Origin: JAWBMQ01 sp038828875
Lineage (GTDB): Archaea; Nanobdellota; Nanobdellia; Woesearchaeales; JAWBMQ01
DNA: 64,000 nucleotides
Assembly: GCA_038828875.1 (NCBI GenBank)
Contig: JAWBMQ010000004.1
Location: forward strand, 1 to 64,000
Direction: 5' to 3'
Positions 37,192 through 45,919 of the stretch are shown piece by piece. The position numbers and the translations under genes were made by a program. Within the stretch, counting starts at the first letter, position 1. Each line of letters opens with the position of its first letter. The notes below the pieces were generated by a model that made no database searches, was not told where the DNA came from, and saw nothing but the letters and a program-made list of their open reading frames with translations.

Positions 37192-37308
37192 GGGGGCGTG
37201 GTGTAACCAGGCAGCACGGCTGGCTCCAGAACATTGGAGCGCTGAACAATGATGCAAAAAAAGCCGTGGAGAAACCAGCAAATTAGGGTTCAAATCCCTA
37301 CGCCCCCA
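37192..37308 (+). tRNA. tRNA-Trp (anticodon CCA) with 44-nt intron at 37/38
   Basis: Exons fold as a complete tRNA: acceptor GGGGGCG/CGCCCCC, D-stem GTGT/GCAC, anticodon stem GCTGG/CCAGC, loop CTCCAGA after splicing, variable AAAT, T-stem TAGGG/CCCTA with loop TTCAAAT, and discriminator A. The intron (37230..37273) follows G37, the canonical archaeal site. The bulge-helix-bulge is visible: CTCC (32-35) pairs with GGAG near the intron's 3' end, flanked by the three-base bulges AGA and AAA. trpS is also in this window. Confidence 0.95.
37230..37273 (+). ncRNA. tRNA-Trp intron, candidate minimal C/D-box guide for C34
   Basis: The 44-nt intron contains CTGA (37242..37245, D' box) followed 3 nt later by ATGATGC (C'-like, one mismatch to RUGAUGA). 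Just before CTGA is TTGGAGCG, of which TGGAGC pairs with GCTCCA, nucleotides 31-36 of the same pre-tRNA. The fifth nucleotide upstream of the D' box pairs with C34, so the N+5 rule predicts 2'-O-methylation of C34. Longer tRNA-Trp introns in several euryarchaea are known C/D guides for C34 and U39. Here I see no outer C and D boxes and no U39 guide, so it is either a minimal form or a remnant. Confidence 0.6.
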
Positions 37309-37330
37309 ATTTTTGTAAAAAAAACAAAAA

Positions 37331-37340
37331 TATATAAAAA
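37331..37340 (+). promoter_or_regulatory. TATA box of tRNA-Val
   Basis: TATATAAAAA lies 24-33 nt before the first base of tRNA-Val, the expected position, so tRNA-Val has its own promoter rather than depending on read-through from tRNA-Trp. Confidence 0.75.
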
Positions 37341-37363
37341 GAAGAATATGCTCAAATTGTCAT

Positions 37364-37436
37364 GGGCCGGTAGTCTAGAGGCTATGACGTCGCCCTTACA
37401 AGGCGGAGGTCGCCGGTTCGAATCCGGCCCGGCCCA
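37364..37436 (+). tRNA. tRNA-Val (anticodon TAC)
   Basis: Acceptor GGGCCGG/CCGGCCC, D-arm GTCT...GAC, anticodon stem TCGCC/GGCGG with loop CTTACAA (anticodon TAC, reading GTA), variable AGGTC, T-stem GCCGG/CCGGC with loop TTCGAAT, discriminator A. No intron and no encoded CCA. It is strikingly GC-rich compared with the surroundings, as expected of a structural RNA in an AT-rich genome. Confidence 0.97.
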
Positions 37437-37533
37437 TATTTTTAATAAAAAATGCAGAAAAACATAAAAAAGAATAGAACTCTCAAAATATTTAAAAATA
37501 CATCAACTTTCCAAATATTAAGAAGGTGAGTTT

Positions 37534-38061
37534 ATGGGAAAACTAAGAAAAGCCATTGCATATAGAAGATTAGAAAGGCCTTATACAAGAAAATCAAGAT
37601 ACAATGAATATTCCTTCGTAAGAGGAGCACCTAGATGTATAATCACAAGATTCGACATGGGAAATCCTCAAGGAGATTTTGATGTTGCAGTCTGTTTAAT
37701 TTCAGAACAAGATTTCCAATTGAGACAAAACGCAGTAGAATCAGCAAGAAAAGCAGTTATAAGAAGATTGGAAAAAGGAATTCCAAAGAACGAGTTTCAT
37801 TATAGAATAAGACCTTATCCACATCATGTTTTAAGAGAAAATCCTCTAGGATTGACAGCAGGAGCAGACAGAACAAGTTCAGGAATGAAGCATGCATTTG
37901 GAAAACCAATAGGATTAGCTGCTAGAATCTCAAAAGGAGATATCATTTTTGAAGTAAGAACTAAAAAACAATACATTGATGCAGTTAAGAAAGCATTCGA
38001 AGTTGGAAAAACAAAACTACCATTGAGTTATTCTATAAAAATCATTCCATTAAAAAATTAA
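37534..38061 (+). CDS. rpl10e: Ribosomal protein uL16 (L10e)
   Basis: 175 residues, normal for archaeal L10e. Typical stretches are the start GKLRKAIAYRRLERPYTRKS, FDMGNPQGDFD, YPHHVLRENP and TSSGMKHAFGKPIG, the loop reaching toward the peptidyl-transferase centre. An AAGGTGAG Shine-Dalgarno lies shortly before the ATG. It follows the two tRNA genes and precedes elp3 by 36 nt, so it may share a transcript with elp3. Confidence 0.97.
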   Translation: MGKLRKAIAYRRLERPYTRKSRYNEYSFVRGAPRCIITRFDMGNPQGDFDVAVCLISEQDFQLRQNAVESARKAVIRRLEKGIPKNEFHYRIRPYPHHVLRENPLGLTAGADRTSSGMKHAFGKPIGLAARISKGDIIFEVRTKKQYIDAVKKAFEVGKTKLPLSYSIKIIPLKN

Positions 38062-38097
38062 AAAACTTTTTTAATATCTTCTTCTTTTTCTTCATTT

Positions 38098-39912
38098 ATG
38101 ATTTATAGAGAATTTCTAGAATTATTGAATCAAGAGTATCAAAAAAACAAAAACATTGATGAAATTACTATAGATAAAATAAAAAGAACTCTTGCTAGAA
38201 AATATAAACTTTCTTCATTTCCTACAAATTATAAAATTTATCTAAAATTAAATGAAAAAGAAAAGAAAGAATTTTCTCATCTTTTGAAATTTCTAAAGAG
38301 AAAGCCAACAAGAACAGAATCAGGCGTTGCTCCTGTAGCAGTAATGAGTTATCCATTTCCTTGTCCTCACGGAAAATGCATTACTTGTCCAGGTGGTATT
38401 GGAAGTTCTTTTGGAGACGTACCACAAAGCTATACCGGAAAGGAACCTGCAACAATGAGAGCAATAAGAAACAATTATGATCCTTATTTACAAGTTTTCA
38501 ATAGATTAGAACAATATGCAATTAACAATCACAATTTTCAAAAAGTAGAAGTTATTGTTATGGGAGGAACATTTCTTTCATTTCCAACTGAATATCAATA
38601 CAATTTTATTAAAGACATCTACAATGCACTAAACGATTTTTCTAAAGAATTTATATCTAAAAACAATAAATTTATTGAATCTAAATTTAAAGATTTTTTT
38701 GAAATTAACCATGATGACGAAGATAAACGTCAAGAAAAAGTAAAGGAAAAAATTCTTCTTCTGAAAAGAAAAAATAAAAATGATTTAGAAACAGCAAAAA
38801 AAATAAATGAAACAGCAAAGGTAAAAGCAGTAGCACTATGTATAGAAACAAGACCTGATTATTGTAAAGAACAACACATTAACAAAATGTTAGAGTATGG
38901 TGCTACTAGAGTTGAAATTGGGGTACAAAGTGTCTTTGATGATGTTCTTGATAAGATGAATAGAGGACATAATGTTAAAGATGTTATTGAGGCAACTAGA
39001 CTAGCAAAAGATTCCTTTTTCAAAGTAACATATCATATGATGTTAGGTTTACCAAATTCTAATTACAAAAGAGATTTAGAAGCATTCAAAATTTTATTCG
39101 AAGATGAAAATTTTAAGCCTGATGCTTTGAAAATATATCCTACTGAAATAATCAAAGGAACTAAACTTTATGAAATGTGGAAAAACAAAGAGTATGAAGA
39201 ATTAGATTTAGAAAAAACGATAAATTTATTGATAAAAATAAAACAAATCATTCCTAAATATTGCAGAATCATGCGCATTCAAAGAGATATTCCTAGTAAC
39301 GTAGTAGATGGAGGAATAAAAGTAACAAATTTAAGACAAATTGTAGATTATACTCTTGAAAAACTTTTGGAAATTCAAGATAAAGGAAATTTTGAAGAGT
39401 TAAAAAATTTAAAATTTAACATTGATAACGAAATTCAAGAATTGATTAAACATAAAGAACTTCATAGTTGCAATTGTATTAGATGTAGAGAAATAAGCAG
39501 GAGAAAAATTGATTACAAAAATATGAAAATTGAGTTTGAAAGAATTGATTATAACGCTTCTAAAGGAAAAGAAATATTCTTGCAGTTTGTTGAAAAAAAT
39601 TCAGATTCTCTTATAGGATTTGTAAGACTTCGACAACCATACAAACCGTTTAGAAAAGAAATTTCTCAAGATAGCATAGGAGTAAGACAACTTCATGTTT
39701 ACGGTGAATCTTTAAAATTTGGAGAAAAAAATGAAACAAGTTTTCAACATAAAGGATTTGGAAAAATGTTAATGAATGAAGCAGAAAGAATTGCAAAAGA
39801 AGAATTTCAAGCTAAAAATATAGTAGTAATCAGTGGAATTGGAGTAAGAGAGTATTATAGAAAATTGGGATATAGGCTTAAAGGAGCTTATATGATAAAG
39901 AATTTAAAATGA
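38098..39912 (+). CDS. elp3: Elp3 tRNA wobble-uridine modification enzyme (radical SAM + acetyltransferase)
   Basis: 604 residues. N-terminal substrate-binding helices are followed by the radical SAM domain, with the cluster cysteines around CPHGKCITCPGG and then MGGTFLSFP, CIETRPDYC and EIGVQSVFD. The C-terminal GNAT domain ends in YRKLGYRLKGAYMIKNL. Elp3 attaches a carboxymethyl group to C5 of U34 using acetyl-CoA and SAM. A charged helical insertion (roughly residues 180-240, DDEDKRQEKVKEKILLLKRK) makes it longer than many archaeal Elp3. Its last 4 nt overlap the start of the helicase-like gene. Confidence 0.95.
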   Translation: MIYREFLELLNQEYQKNKNIDEITIDKIKRTLARKYKLSSFPTNYKIYLKLNEKEKKEFSHLLKFLKRKPTRTESGVAPVAVMSYPFPCPHGKCITCPGGIGSSFGDVPQSYTGKEPATMRAIRNNYDPYLQVFNRLEQYAINNHNFQKVEVIVMGGTFLSFPTEYQYNFIKDIYNALNDFSKEFISKNNKFIESKFKDFFEINHDDEDKRQEKVKEKILLLKRKNKNDLETAKKINETAKVKAVALCIETRPDYCKEQHINKMLEYGATRVEIGVQSVFDDVLDKMNRGHNVKDVIEATRLAKDSFFKVTYHMMLGLPNSNYKRDLEAFKILFEDENFKPDALKIYPTEIIKGTKLYEMWKNKEYEELDLEKTINLLIKIKQIIPKYCRIMRIQRDIPSNVVDGGIKVTNLRQIVDYTLEKLLEIQDKGNFEELKNLKFNIDNEIQELIKHKELHSCNCIRCREISRRKIDYKNMKIEFERIDYNASKGKEIFLQFVEKNSDSLIGFVRLRQPYKPFRKEISQDSIGVRQLHVYGESLKFGEKNETSFQHKGFGKMLMNEAERIAKEEFQAKNIVVISGIGVREYYRKLGYRLKGAYMIKNLK

Positions 39913-40556
39913 ATCCAAAAGAAATACTTTTAAAGAAATTTAATGATAAAGAAATTGTTGAAAAATTCACTAAGTTCGAATTTAGAAAATTTCAGAAAGA
40001 GGCATTAAAGTATATTTTTGATCAAAATGTTCTTATTTGTGCTCCAACAGGAAGTGGAAAAAGCTTAGTTGCTGAAATTGCTGCATTTTATAATGCATTA
40101 ATTAAAGGAAAAAAAGTTCTTTACGTTGTTCCATTAAAAGCATTAGCTAAAGAAAGATATCAAAAATTTTTAGATTATAATACAAATTTAAAGATTTCAT
40201 TAAGCTCATCTGATTATGACGAAAATTACGAAAAATTAGGAAAAAATGATATCTTAATAATAACTTCAGAAAAAGCAGATTCTTTAATAAGACATAACCC
40301 TTCTTGGATTAAAGAAATTTCACTTTTAATAGCTGATGAAATTCATCTGATTAACGATTACGAAAGAGGGCCTATTTTGGAATTTGTTATAACTTATTTT
40401 AAAATCAAAAAAGCTCAAATATTGGGTCTTTCTGCAACAATAGGAAATAAAGAAGAACTAGCAGAATGGTTAAATGCTAAATTAATATTTAGCTCTGAAA
40501 GACCAGTAAAACTCAATTATGGCGTACTTAGTGATAATAAAATTTACTTTAGATAA
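39909..40556 (+). CDS. One-domain Ski2/Hel308-like helicase fragment
   Basis: 215 residues covering only the first RecA domain of a superfamily 2 helicase: Walker A APTGSGKSLVAEIA, motif Ia VPLKALAKE, the DEIH box (LIADEIHLI) and motif III LSATIGN. The protein stops after SERPVKLNYGVLSDNKIYFR, just where full enzymes (about 700 residues) continue into RecA2, winged-helix and ratchet domains. I find no continuation in other frames before the next gene (40594). It overlaps elp3 by ATGA. Either a truncated pseudogene or a stand-alone ATP-binding domain; motifs of this half are intact. Confidence 0.75.
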   Translation: MNPKEILLKKFNDKEIVEKFTKFEFRKFQKEALKYIFDQNVLICAPTGSGKSLVAEIAAFYNALIKGKKVLYVVPLKALAKERYQKFLDYNTNLKISLSSSDYDENYEKLGKNDILIITSEKADSLIRHNPSWIKEISLLIADEIHLINDYERGPILEFVITYFKIKKAQILGLSATIGNKEELAEWLNAKLIFSSERPVKLNYGVLSDNKIYFR

Positions 40557-40593
40557 TAAAATATAAAAATAACAAAAGGATTCTTATTTAAAA

Positions 40594-41934
40594 ATGAATA
40601 TCTTAGTATTAAACTTACCTTTTGAAACTCCAATTATTAGAAGATATTCTTGCTCGTATTATGCAAAAGGATTTCTTTATGAACCCCATGAACTTTTAAG
40701 AGTAGCAACTATTTTAAAAAATGGAAAAAATAACGTTTTTTTCATAGATTCAATTGCAGAAAAAAGAAATACAAAAGAAATTGTTGAGTTCATCAAAAAA
40801 AATCATATTGATATTATTGTAACTTTGTTAGGAATCGATTTTATAAATGAAGATTATAATACAATCAAAGAAATTAAAATAAAATCTGAAGATTTAAAAA
40901 TTGTAGGAATAAGCTATATAGCATCGATTTTTCCGGAACATTTCAAAGAAATTGATGTTATTTTAGATAATTTTTTTGAAGAAAAAATTGATAGTGTTAA
41001 AGAGTTAATCGACAAAAAAGAATTTTTAATTAATCTTAAAAAAGCACATTTGAATAAAAAAAATCCAGATATTATAAAAAAAGTAGATCGAACGCTATTG
41101 AATTATAAACATTATCATGAGCTTTTTGTAAATAAAAAAACTGCATTTATTTATTTTGGATTTGGATGCCCTTTTAAATGTAATTATTGCATAAGATCTT
41201 ATGACTTGAACAATTATTTTCTAAGAAAAAAAGAAAACATTTTTGAAGAATTAGAAGAACTTTTTTATAGTGGATATAGACACATTCGAATTTTAGATGA
41301 TAATTTCACTATAAACAAAAAATTTCTATCAGAATTAGCTGATTTTTTAGAATCTAAAAAAATAAAGTTTAATTTTTATGGATTAAGTAGAATAGATCTT
41401 TTAGATGAAAAAAGCATAGCTACTTTAAAGAGATTAAATGTTAAAAGAATATATCTGGGTCTTGAAACTTTAAACCCTGAATTACAAAAATATTATAATA
41501 AAAATATTACTATCGATCTTGCACATATTAAAAATATTTTTGATCTTTTACATAAAAACAAAATAGAAATTGGGTTATGGTTACTATATCATCCTTTAAA
41601 AGATAATCTAAAAGATCTCGAAGATTTAATAGAAAAGTTAATCTTTTTAAATCCTGATTATGTTAATATGAGCATAATTACTCCATATCCTAATACAGAA
41701 TTTTTCAAAAAAGAAAAAGAAAATTTCATATTTAATATTAATCCATTTTATTCTTCATTTCCTAAAACTAAACAAAATGTTGAATTTGAAAAAAAATTTT
41801 TTATAAAATATTTTTTTCATCCAAAAAATTTACTAAAACACACTAAATTAGCTATTATGAATCCTACTGTTGCACAATCAATTCTTTTTTCTTTGATCAA
41901 AAAAGAAAAAAAATTAAGAAAAGATCTTATCTGA
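40594..41934 (+). CDS. B12-binding-type radical SAM protein
   Basis: 446 residues. The N-terminal Rossmann-like part (1-150, MNILVLNLPFETP ... DIIVTLLGIDF) resembles cobalamin-binding domains but shows no clear DxHxxG motif. The radical SAM core has CPFKCNYC (about residues 194-201), then RILDDNFT and IYLGLETLNPE, the usual order of class B-type enzymes. Substrate is unknown; relatives act on lipids, hopanoids, bacteriochlorophyll or peptides. It runs 37 nt after the helicase fragment and its last 21 nt overlap the convergent GTPase gene. Confidence 0.8.
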   Translation: MNILVLNLPFETPIIRRYSCSYYAKGFLYEPHELLRVATILKNGKNNVFFIDSIAEKRNTKEIVEFIKKNHIDIIVTLLGIDFINEDYNTIKEIKIKSEDLKIVGISYIASIFPEHFKEIDVILDNFFEEKIDSVKELIDKKEFLINLKKAHLNKKNPDIIKKVDRTLLNYKHYHELFVNKKTAFIYFGFGCPFKCNYCIRSYDLNNYFLRKKENIFEELEELFYSGYRHIRILDDNFTINKKFLSELADFLESKKIKFNFYGLSRIDLLDEKSIATLKRLNVKRIYLGLETLNPELQKYYNKNITIDLAHIKNIFDLLHKNKIEIGLWLLYHPLKDNLKDLEDLIEKLIFLNPDYVNMSIITPYPNTEFFKKEKENFIFNINPFYSSFPKTKQNVEFEKKFFIKYFFHPKNLLKHTKLAIMNPTVAQSILFSLIKKEKKLRKDLI

Positions 41935-42651
41935 TTTTTTTATCCTCTCAATAATCTTCTCAAGAGTTCCTTCGAAATGCCTTTTCAAAACATCTCTTGA
42001 TGCTCTTATTAAATCTAATTCATTATTTTTCTTTATAAAATTTAAAGCTATAGCGTAATCTTCTAAAGAAACGTTATAATTTTTCAAAACTATTTCTGCA
42101 GGAGTTAAAGGATCTTGCAATTGCTCAGGATTTCTTGCGCCCAGCAATGCTAAAGTTGTTTCATCTTCAATTTCTAAATCTATTCCTGGAGCATCAAAAA
42201 TGTAAAAATTTGGTTCAATTTTCAACTTTTGAACTCCTCTTGTAAATCCAGCAACAGAACTTATCTTTGCACTAGCTTTTCCTTTAAGTGCATCGATTAC
42301 ACTAGATTTTCCAACATTACTATAACCTAACACACAAGCTAAAATTTCATCATTAACCTTTTCTTTAGCTAGTTCTTTTAACTTTAAAACATTCCAATAT
42401 TTTTTAGCTGAAAAGAATATAAAATCTTCTTGTAAAAGATTCTTTAATTCATTCTCTAATTCGCTTTCCCTTTCCTTAGAAATCAAATCAACTTTATTTA
42501 TTACAAAGATTATTTTTTTGTTCAATTTTTTTACAAAATCATGCCATTTTTTTGAATATGTTAAGTTTGGAAATCTTGCATCAAGAACAAACAAAACTAA
42601 ATTACTCTGATAAATTAATTCCCTTACTAATCTTTCATATTTTGTGTTCAT
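41914..42651 (-). CDS. Circularly permuted GTPase (YlqF/YawG type)
   Basis: 245 residues. The G motifs occur in permuted order: G4 NKVDLI first (about 51-56), then G1 GYSNVGKSS, G2 candidate TRG and G3 DAPG. The N-terminal LFVLDARFP is typical of the YlqF/YawG/NOG2 group, whose members assist large-subunit assembly. The C-terminal region (PAEIVLKNYNVSLEDYAI) is helical and RNA-binding in relatives. It lies 25 nt downstream of enolase on the same strand, so probably co-transcribed. Confidence 0.85.
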   Translation of the reverse strand: MNTKYERLVRELIYQSNLVLFVLDARFPNLTYSKKWHDFVKKLNKKIIFVINKVDLISKERESELENELKNLLQEDFIFFSAKKYWNVLKLKELAKEKVNDEILACVLGYSNVGKSSVIDALKGKASAKISSVAGFTRGVQKLKIEPNFYIFDAPGIDLEIEDETTLALLGARNPEQLQDPLTPAEIVLKNYNVSLEDYAIALNFIKKNNELDLIRASRDVLKRHFEGTLEKIIERIKKSDKIFS

Positions 42652-42676
42652 ATAAAAAAAGAAAAAATTTAGAAAT

Positions 42677-43894
42677 TTAAAATGTTACGTTAAAATGCTC
42701 TTCTTCAATTTCAAGCAATCTATTATATTTTGCAATTCTTTCTCCTCTTGAAAATCCACCTATTTTTGCTTGTCCTGTTCCAAGTCCAACTACAAGATCA
42801 CTAATAAAATCATCAGTAGTTTCTCCTGAACGATGACTTACCATAACATTCCAATTTGCTTTGAAAGCTAGATCAGCTGCTTGTAACGCTTCACTTACGC
42901 TTCCAATTTGATTTATTTTAAGCAATAAGGCATTTACTAGCTTATTCTTAATAGCATATTTTATTCTTTTTGGATTTGTTACTAATAAATCATCTCCAAC
43001 TACTTGAATTTTAGGTTTAAATTTTTTGTACATACTATAATCGTCTTCTGCAAAAGGATCTTCTATAGATTCAATTGAATATTGTTTCAATAAATTTTTA
43101 TAATAATCAATTAATTTCTCTCCTGAAATTATTTTACCTTTTTCTATCTCATAACCTTCTTTTCTTTTTAGTTCTGTTGCTGCAACATCTAATGCAATTA
43201 CTGCATTTCCTGAAGAATTATCTATAACTTTAGTAAGTAAATCTAATGCTTCTTCAGGTTTTTTCAAATTAGGAGCAAAACCACCTTCATCACCAACATT
43301 TATAGCACTTACTCCATATTTTTTCTTGATCATTTCTTTCAAATCATGATACATTTCTTGCAAGGTTCTAACGTCATCATGAAATGTTTTTTCCTTAGGA
43401 ACTAACATAAATTCTTGAAACATTAAATCATTTCCAGCATGAACACCTCCGTTGATTACATTACTATAAGGATGAGGCAACTTTGCTTTTCTTTTGCTAA
43501 CTTTTGCAATATATTGCCATAATTCTAAATTTTCATTATATGCTTTAGCTCTATACATTGCCATAGAAACTGCTAGTATTGCATTAGCTCCTAACTTTGA
43601 TTTATTCTCAGTCCCATCAAGATTAATTAATACTTCATCGTTTACTTCTTCTATTTTTTTATTTACTATTACTTTAGAAATTTTCTTATTTACATTATTA
43701 ACTGCCTTCATAACTCCTTTTCCTTTAAAATCTTTTCCATTATCTCTTAGTTCCAAAGCCTCAAAAGATCCTGTAGAAGCTCCACTAGGTACACTTGCTT
43801 TGAAATTTCCTTTATCAGTTATAAGTTTAACTTCTATTGTAGGATTACCTCTGGAATCAAATATTTGCCTAGCTTTAACATTTTTTATTATCAT
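42677..43894 (-). CDS. eno: Enolase
   Basis: 405 residues. The sequence has RQIFDSRGNPTIEV, VPSGASTGSFEALELRD, GGVHAGND, VGDEGGFAPN, the metal ligands around ALDVAATE, ESIEDPFAEDD and VVGDDLLVTN, the catalytic Lys in LLLKINQIG, and SHRSGETTDDFI. It converts 2-phosphoglycerate to phosphoenolpyruvate. A TAGGTGAG Shine-Dalgarno lies 4 nt before the ATG. It is divergent from taw1 with a 61-nt spacer that carries overlapping TATA-like elements. Confidence 0.97.
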   Translation of the reverse strand: MIIKNVKARQIFDSRGNPTIEVKLITDKGNFKASVPSGASTGSFEALELRDNGKDFKGKGVMKAVNNVNKKISKVIVNKKIEEVNDEVLINLDGTENKSKLGANAILAVSMAMYRAKAYNENLELWQYIAKVSKRKAKLPHPYSNVINGGVHAGNDLMFQEFMLVPKEKTFHDDVRTLQEMYHDLKEMIKKKYGVSAINVGDEGGFAPNLKKPEEALDLLTKVIDNSSGNAVIALDVAATELKRKEGYEIEKGKIISGEKLIDYYKNLLKQYSIESIEDPFAEDDYSMYKKFKPKIQVVGDDLLVTNPKRIKYAIKNKLVNALLLKINQIGSVSEALQAADLAFKANWNVMVSHRSGETTDDFISDLVVGLGTGQAKIGGFSRGERIAKYNRLLEIEEEHFNVTF

Positions 43895-43955
43895 AATCTC
43901 ACCTAATGTTCTTATTTAACAAAACTTATAAATTTTATTTATTTTTCATGCTATT

Positions 43956-44993
43956 ATGAGAAAAAAACAAGAAAACAAAACAAATGAAATTTATAATTTT
44001 AATGAAATTAAGAAAAAATATCTTGAAAGTGGATTAATTCCTCATGAAATAAAAAATGTTCTTCAACATCAACACTATGCTTTAGCTGGAAATCATTCTG
44101 TAGTAGAAATTTGTAGATGGACAAAGAAAAGTTTAACAAATCAAGGGTTTTGCTATAAACAACAATTTTACGGCATTAGAAGTCATCTTTGTTGTCAAAT
44201 GTCTCCAGTAGCTGCGTGGTGCGATCATCTTTGCATTTTTTGCTGGCGTGCAATACACTTAAATCTTGATAAAGATATGAGCAAAGCAAAAATTGATGAT
44301 CCTACTACTATAATAGAAGAATCCATTAAAGCACAAAGAAAATTATTAAGTGGATTCGGTGGAAATAATAAAGTAGATAAATCTAAATTTAAAGAAGCTC
44401 AAGAACCAATGCACTTTGCAATTTCTTTAACTGGAGAACCTACTTTATATCCAAGACTACCTGAATTAATAAAAGAATTACATAAAAGAGGAAAAACTAC
44501 ATTTTTAGTTACAAATGGACAACATCCTGAAATGATTCAAAGATTAATTGATGAAAATGCATTGCCAACTCAACTTTATATTTCAGTAGATGCTCCAACT
44601 AAAGAACTTTATCAGAAAATTGATAATCCATTAAATCCTGATGGTTGGGAAAGATTGATGAAAACTTTAGAAATAATTAGTAAATTGAATAATTATAGAA
44701 CAGTATTCCGAATAACGTTAGTTAAAGGAATTAATGATGTTTTACCTGAAGAATATGCAAAGCTGATTTTATTTGCAAATCCTATGTTTGTAGAAGTTAA
44801 ATCATACATGTGGGTTGGACATTCAAGAAGTAGATTAAAATTTGAAAACATGCCAACACATCAAGATGTTCTTGAGTTTTCTGAAAAATTAGCAAATGAA
44901 TTGAACTGGAAAATAGTAGATCAAAAGAAAGAATCACGAGTAACATTAATTATGAAAGAAGATTTGCCTAACAGAATAATGAAATTTGATTAA
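43956..44993 (+). CDS. taw1: tRNA 4-demethylwyosine synthase Taw1
   Basis: 345 residues. The radical SAM cysteines are WCDHLCIFCWR, and upstream Cys (FCYKQQFYGIRSHLCCQMSP) provide the second iron-sulfur cluster of this family. The segments SLTGEPTLYPRLPELI and TFLVTNGQHPEMI are characteristic, as is the late KSYMWVGHSRSRL. Taw1 condenses m1G37 of tRNA-Phe with pyruvate to form the tricyclic imG-14 base. The Trm5 partner is not in the window. It is probably leaderless, since a TATA-like CTTATAAATTT lies about 20-30 nt before the ATG. Confidence 0.95.
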   Translation: MRKKQENKTNEIYNFNEIKKKYLESGLIPHEIKNVLQHQHYALAGNHSVVEICRWTKKSLTNQGFCYKQQFYGIRSHLCCQMSPVAAWCDHLCIFCWRAIHLNLDKDMSKAKIDDPTTIIEESIKAQRKLLSGFGGNNKVDKSKFKEAQEPMHFAISLTGEPTLYPRLPELIKELHKRGKTTFLVTNGQHPEMIQRLIDENALPTQLYISVDAPTKELYQKIDNPLNPDGWERLMKTLEIISKLNNYRTVFRITLVKGINDVLPEEYAKLILFANPMFVEVKSYMWVGHSRSRLKFENMPTHQDVLEFSEKLANELNWKIVDQKKESRVTLIMKEDLPNRIMKFD

Positions 44994-45004
44994 AAATAAA
45001 AAAA

Positions 45005-45919
45005 TTATTTCTTGAATATTATTTTATATTGATTACTACTCATCACTAAAAGCTGTTGCAAAACTAAAAAAGAATTTACGTTATGAAAGATCTCTTGAAG
45101 CATTTCCCATTCTCCTTTAATACCATTTATAAATCCTCTTTTCTTAGTTTTTACAGTATTTTTTGCTGAAATTTCTATTGATGCATATTTTAAATGCTCT
45201 TTTATAATTTTTTGATTCATCACTACTTCAATTCCAAAACCAGATTTAACTTTATTCCATAAATCATTTAAAAGAGATTTATGCATACATCTTTCTCCAC
45301 TAACAAAATCACACTTCAACATTTTGAAAATTTCTAAAGAATTTTTTCTTAAAGAAAGTGTAAGATCTACATAACCCAGTACTACTGGCAATATAAGCTT
45401 ATCTATATCTTTAGTTCTTAATCCTACTAAATCCGCATCTAAAAACAAGACATAATCAAAATGACTTTTATCAACTCCTGTCTTCATTGCTCCTGCTTTT
45501 CCTTTATTCTTTTGTTTAATGATTATCAACTTTTCAGTTAATTTTTTGTTGCTTTCTTTAAACTCTTTTAAAACTTCATAAGTTCTATCTTTAGAACCAT
45601 CATCAACAACAATGACTTCTCCAACATATTGACTTTTCAAAGCTGGTTTTACAACATTCAAAACTCGTTCTTCCTCATTGTAAGCGGGAATAATTACAGA
45701 AACTTTCTTATCCACGTTTAATTTTGAAAAATTAATCTCTATAATCCTTTTATTCAACGATTCTTTAATATGTTTTGCAAATTCTTCAAATTGATATTCA
45801 AATTTTTCTAAAGAATGTTTAACTAATTTCTTAAACCTATTCTTATGAAACTTAACTTTAACTTCGATTATTGGCTTTGACTTGCTTTTTTCTTCATTTT
45901 GTTGCTTTTTTTTCATCAT
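45005..45919 (-). CDS. Family 2-like glycosyltransferase
   Basis: About 304 residues from the ATG at 45919 (a GGTGA motif sits just upstream; upstream starts exist up to 45934). After a basic N-terminal extension of about 70 residues the GT-A fold begins: VSVIIPAYNEEERV, VIVVDDGSKDRT, KGKAGAMKTGV and FLDADL (the DxD-type metal site). No membrane helix is evident. The donor and acceptor are unknown. Given the sequon-rich surface proteins here, a role in protein or lipid glycosylation is plausible but inferred. The start overlaps the end of trpS. Confidence 0.83.
   Translation of the reverse strand: MMKKKQQNEEKSKSKPIIEVKVKFHKNRFKKLVKHSLEKFEYQFEEFAKHIKESLNKRIIEINFSKLNVDKKVSVIIPAYNEEERVLNVVKPALKSQYVGEVIVVDDGSKDRTYEVLKEFKESNKKLTEKLIIIKQKNKGKAGAMKTGVDKSHFDYVLFLDADLVGLRTKDIDKLILPVVLGYVDLTLSLRKNSLEIFKMLKCDFVSGERCMHKSLLNDLWNKVKSGFGIEVVMNQKIIKEHLKYASIEISAKNTVKTKKRGFINGIKGEWEMLQEIFHNVNSFLVLQQLLVMSSNQYKIIFKK

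Noticed and set aside
37249..37467. Open frame of 72 codons running through both tRNA genes
   Set aside because: It overlaps the tRNA-Trp intron, the 3' exon and all of tRNA-Val, whose folds are complete; no ribosome-binding site or protein-like composition.
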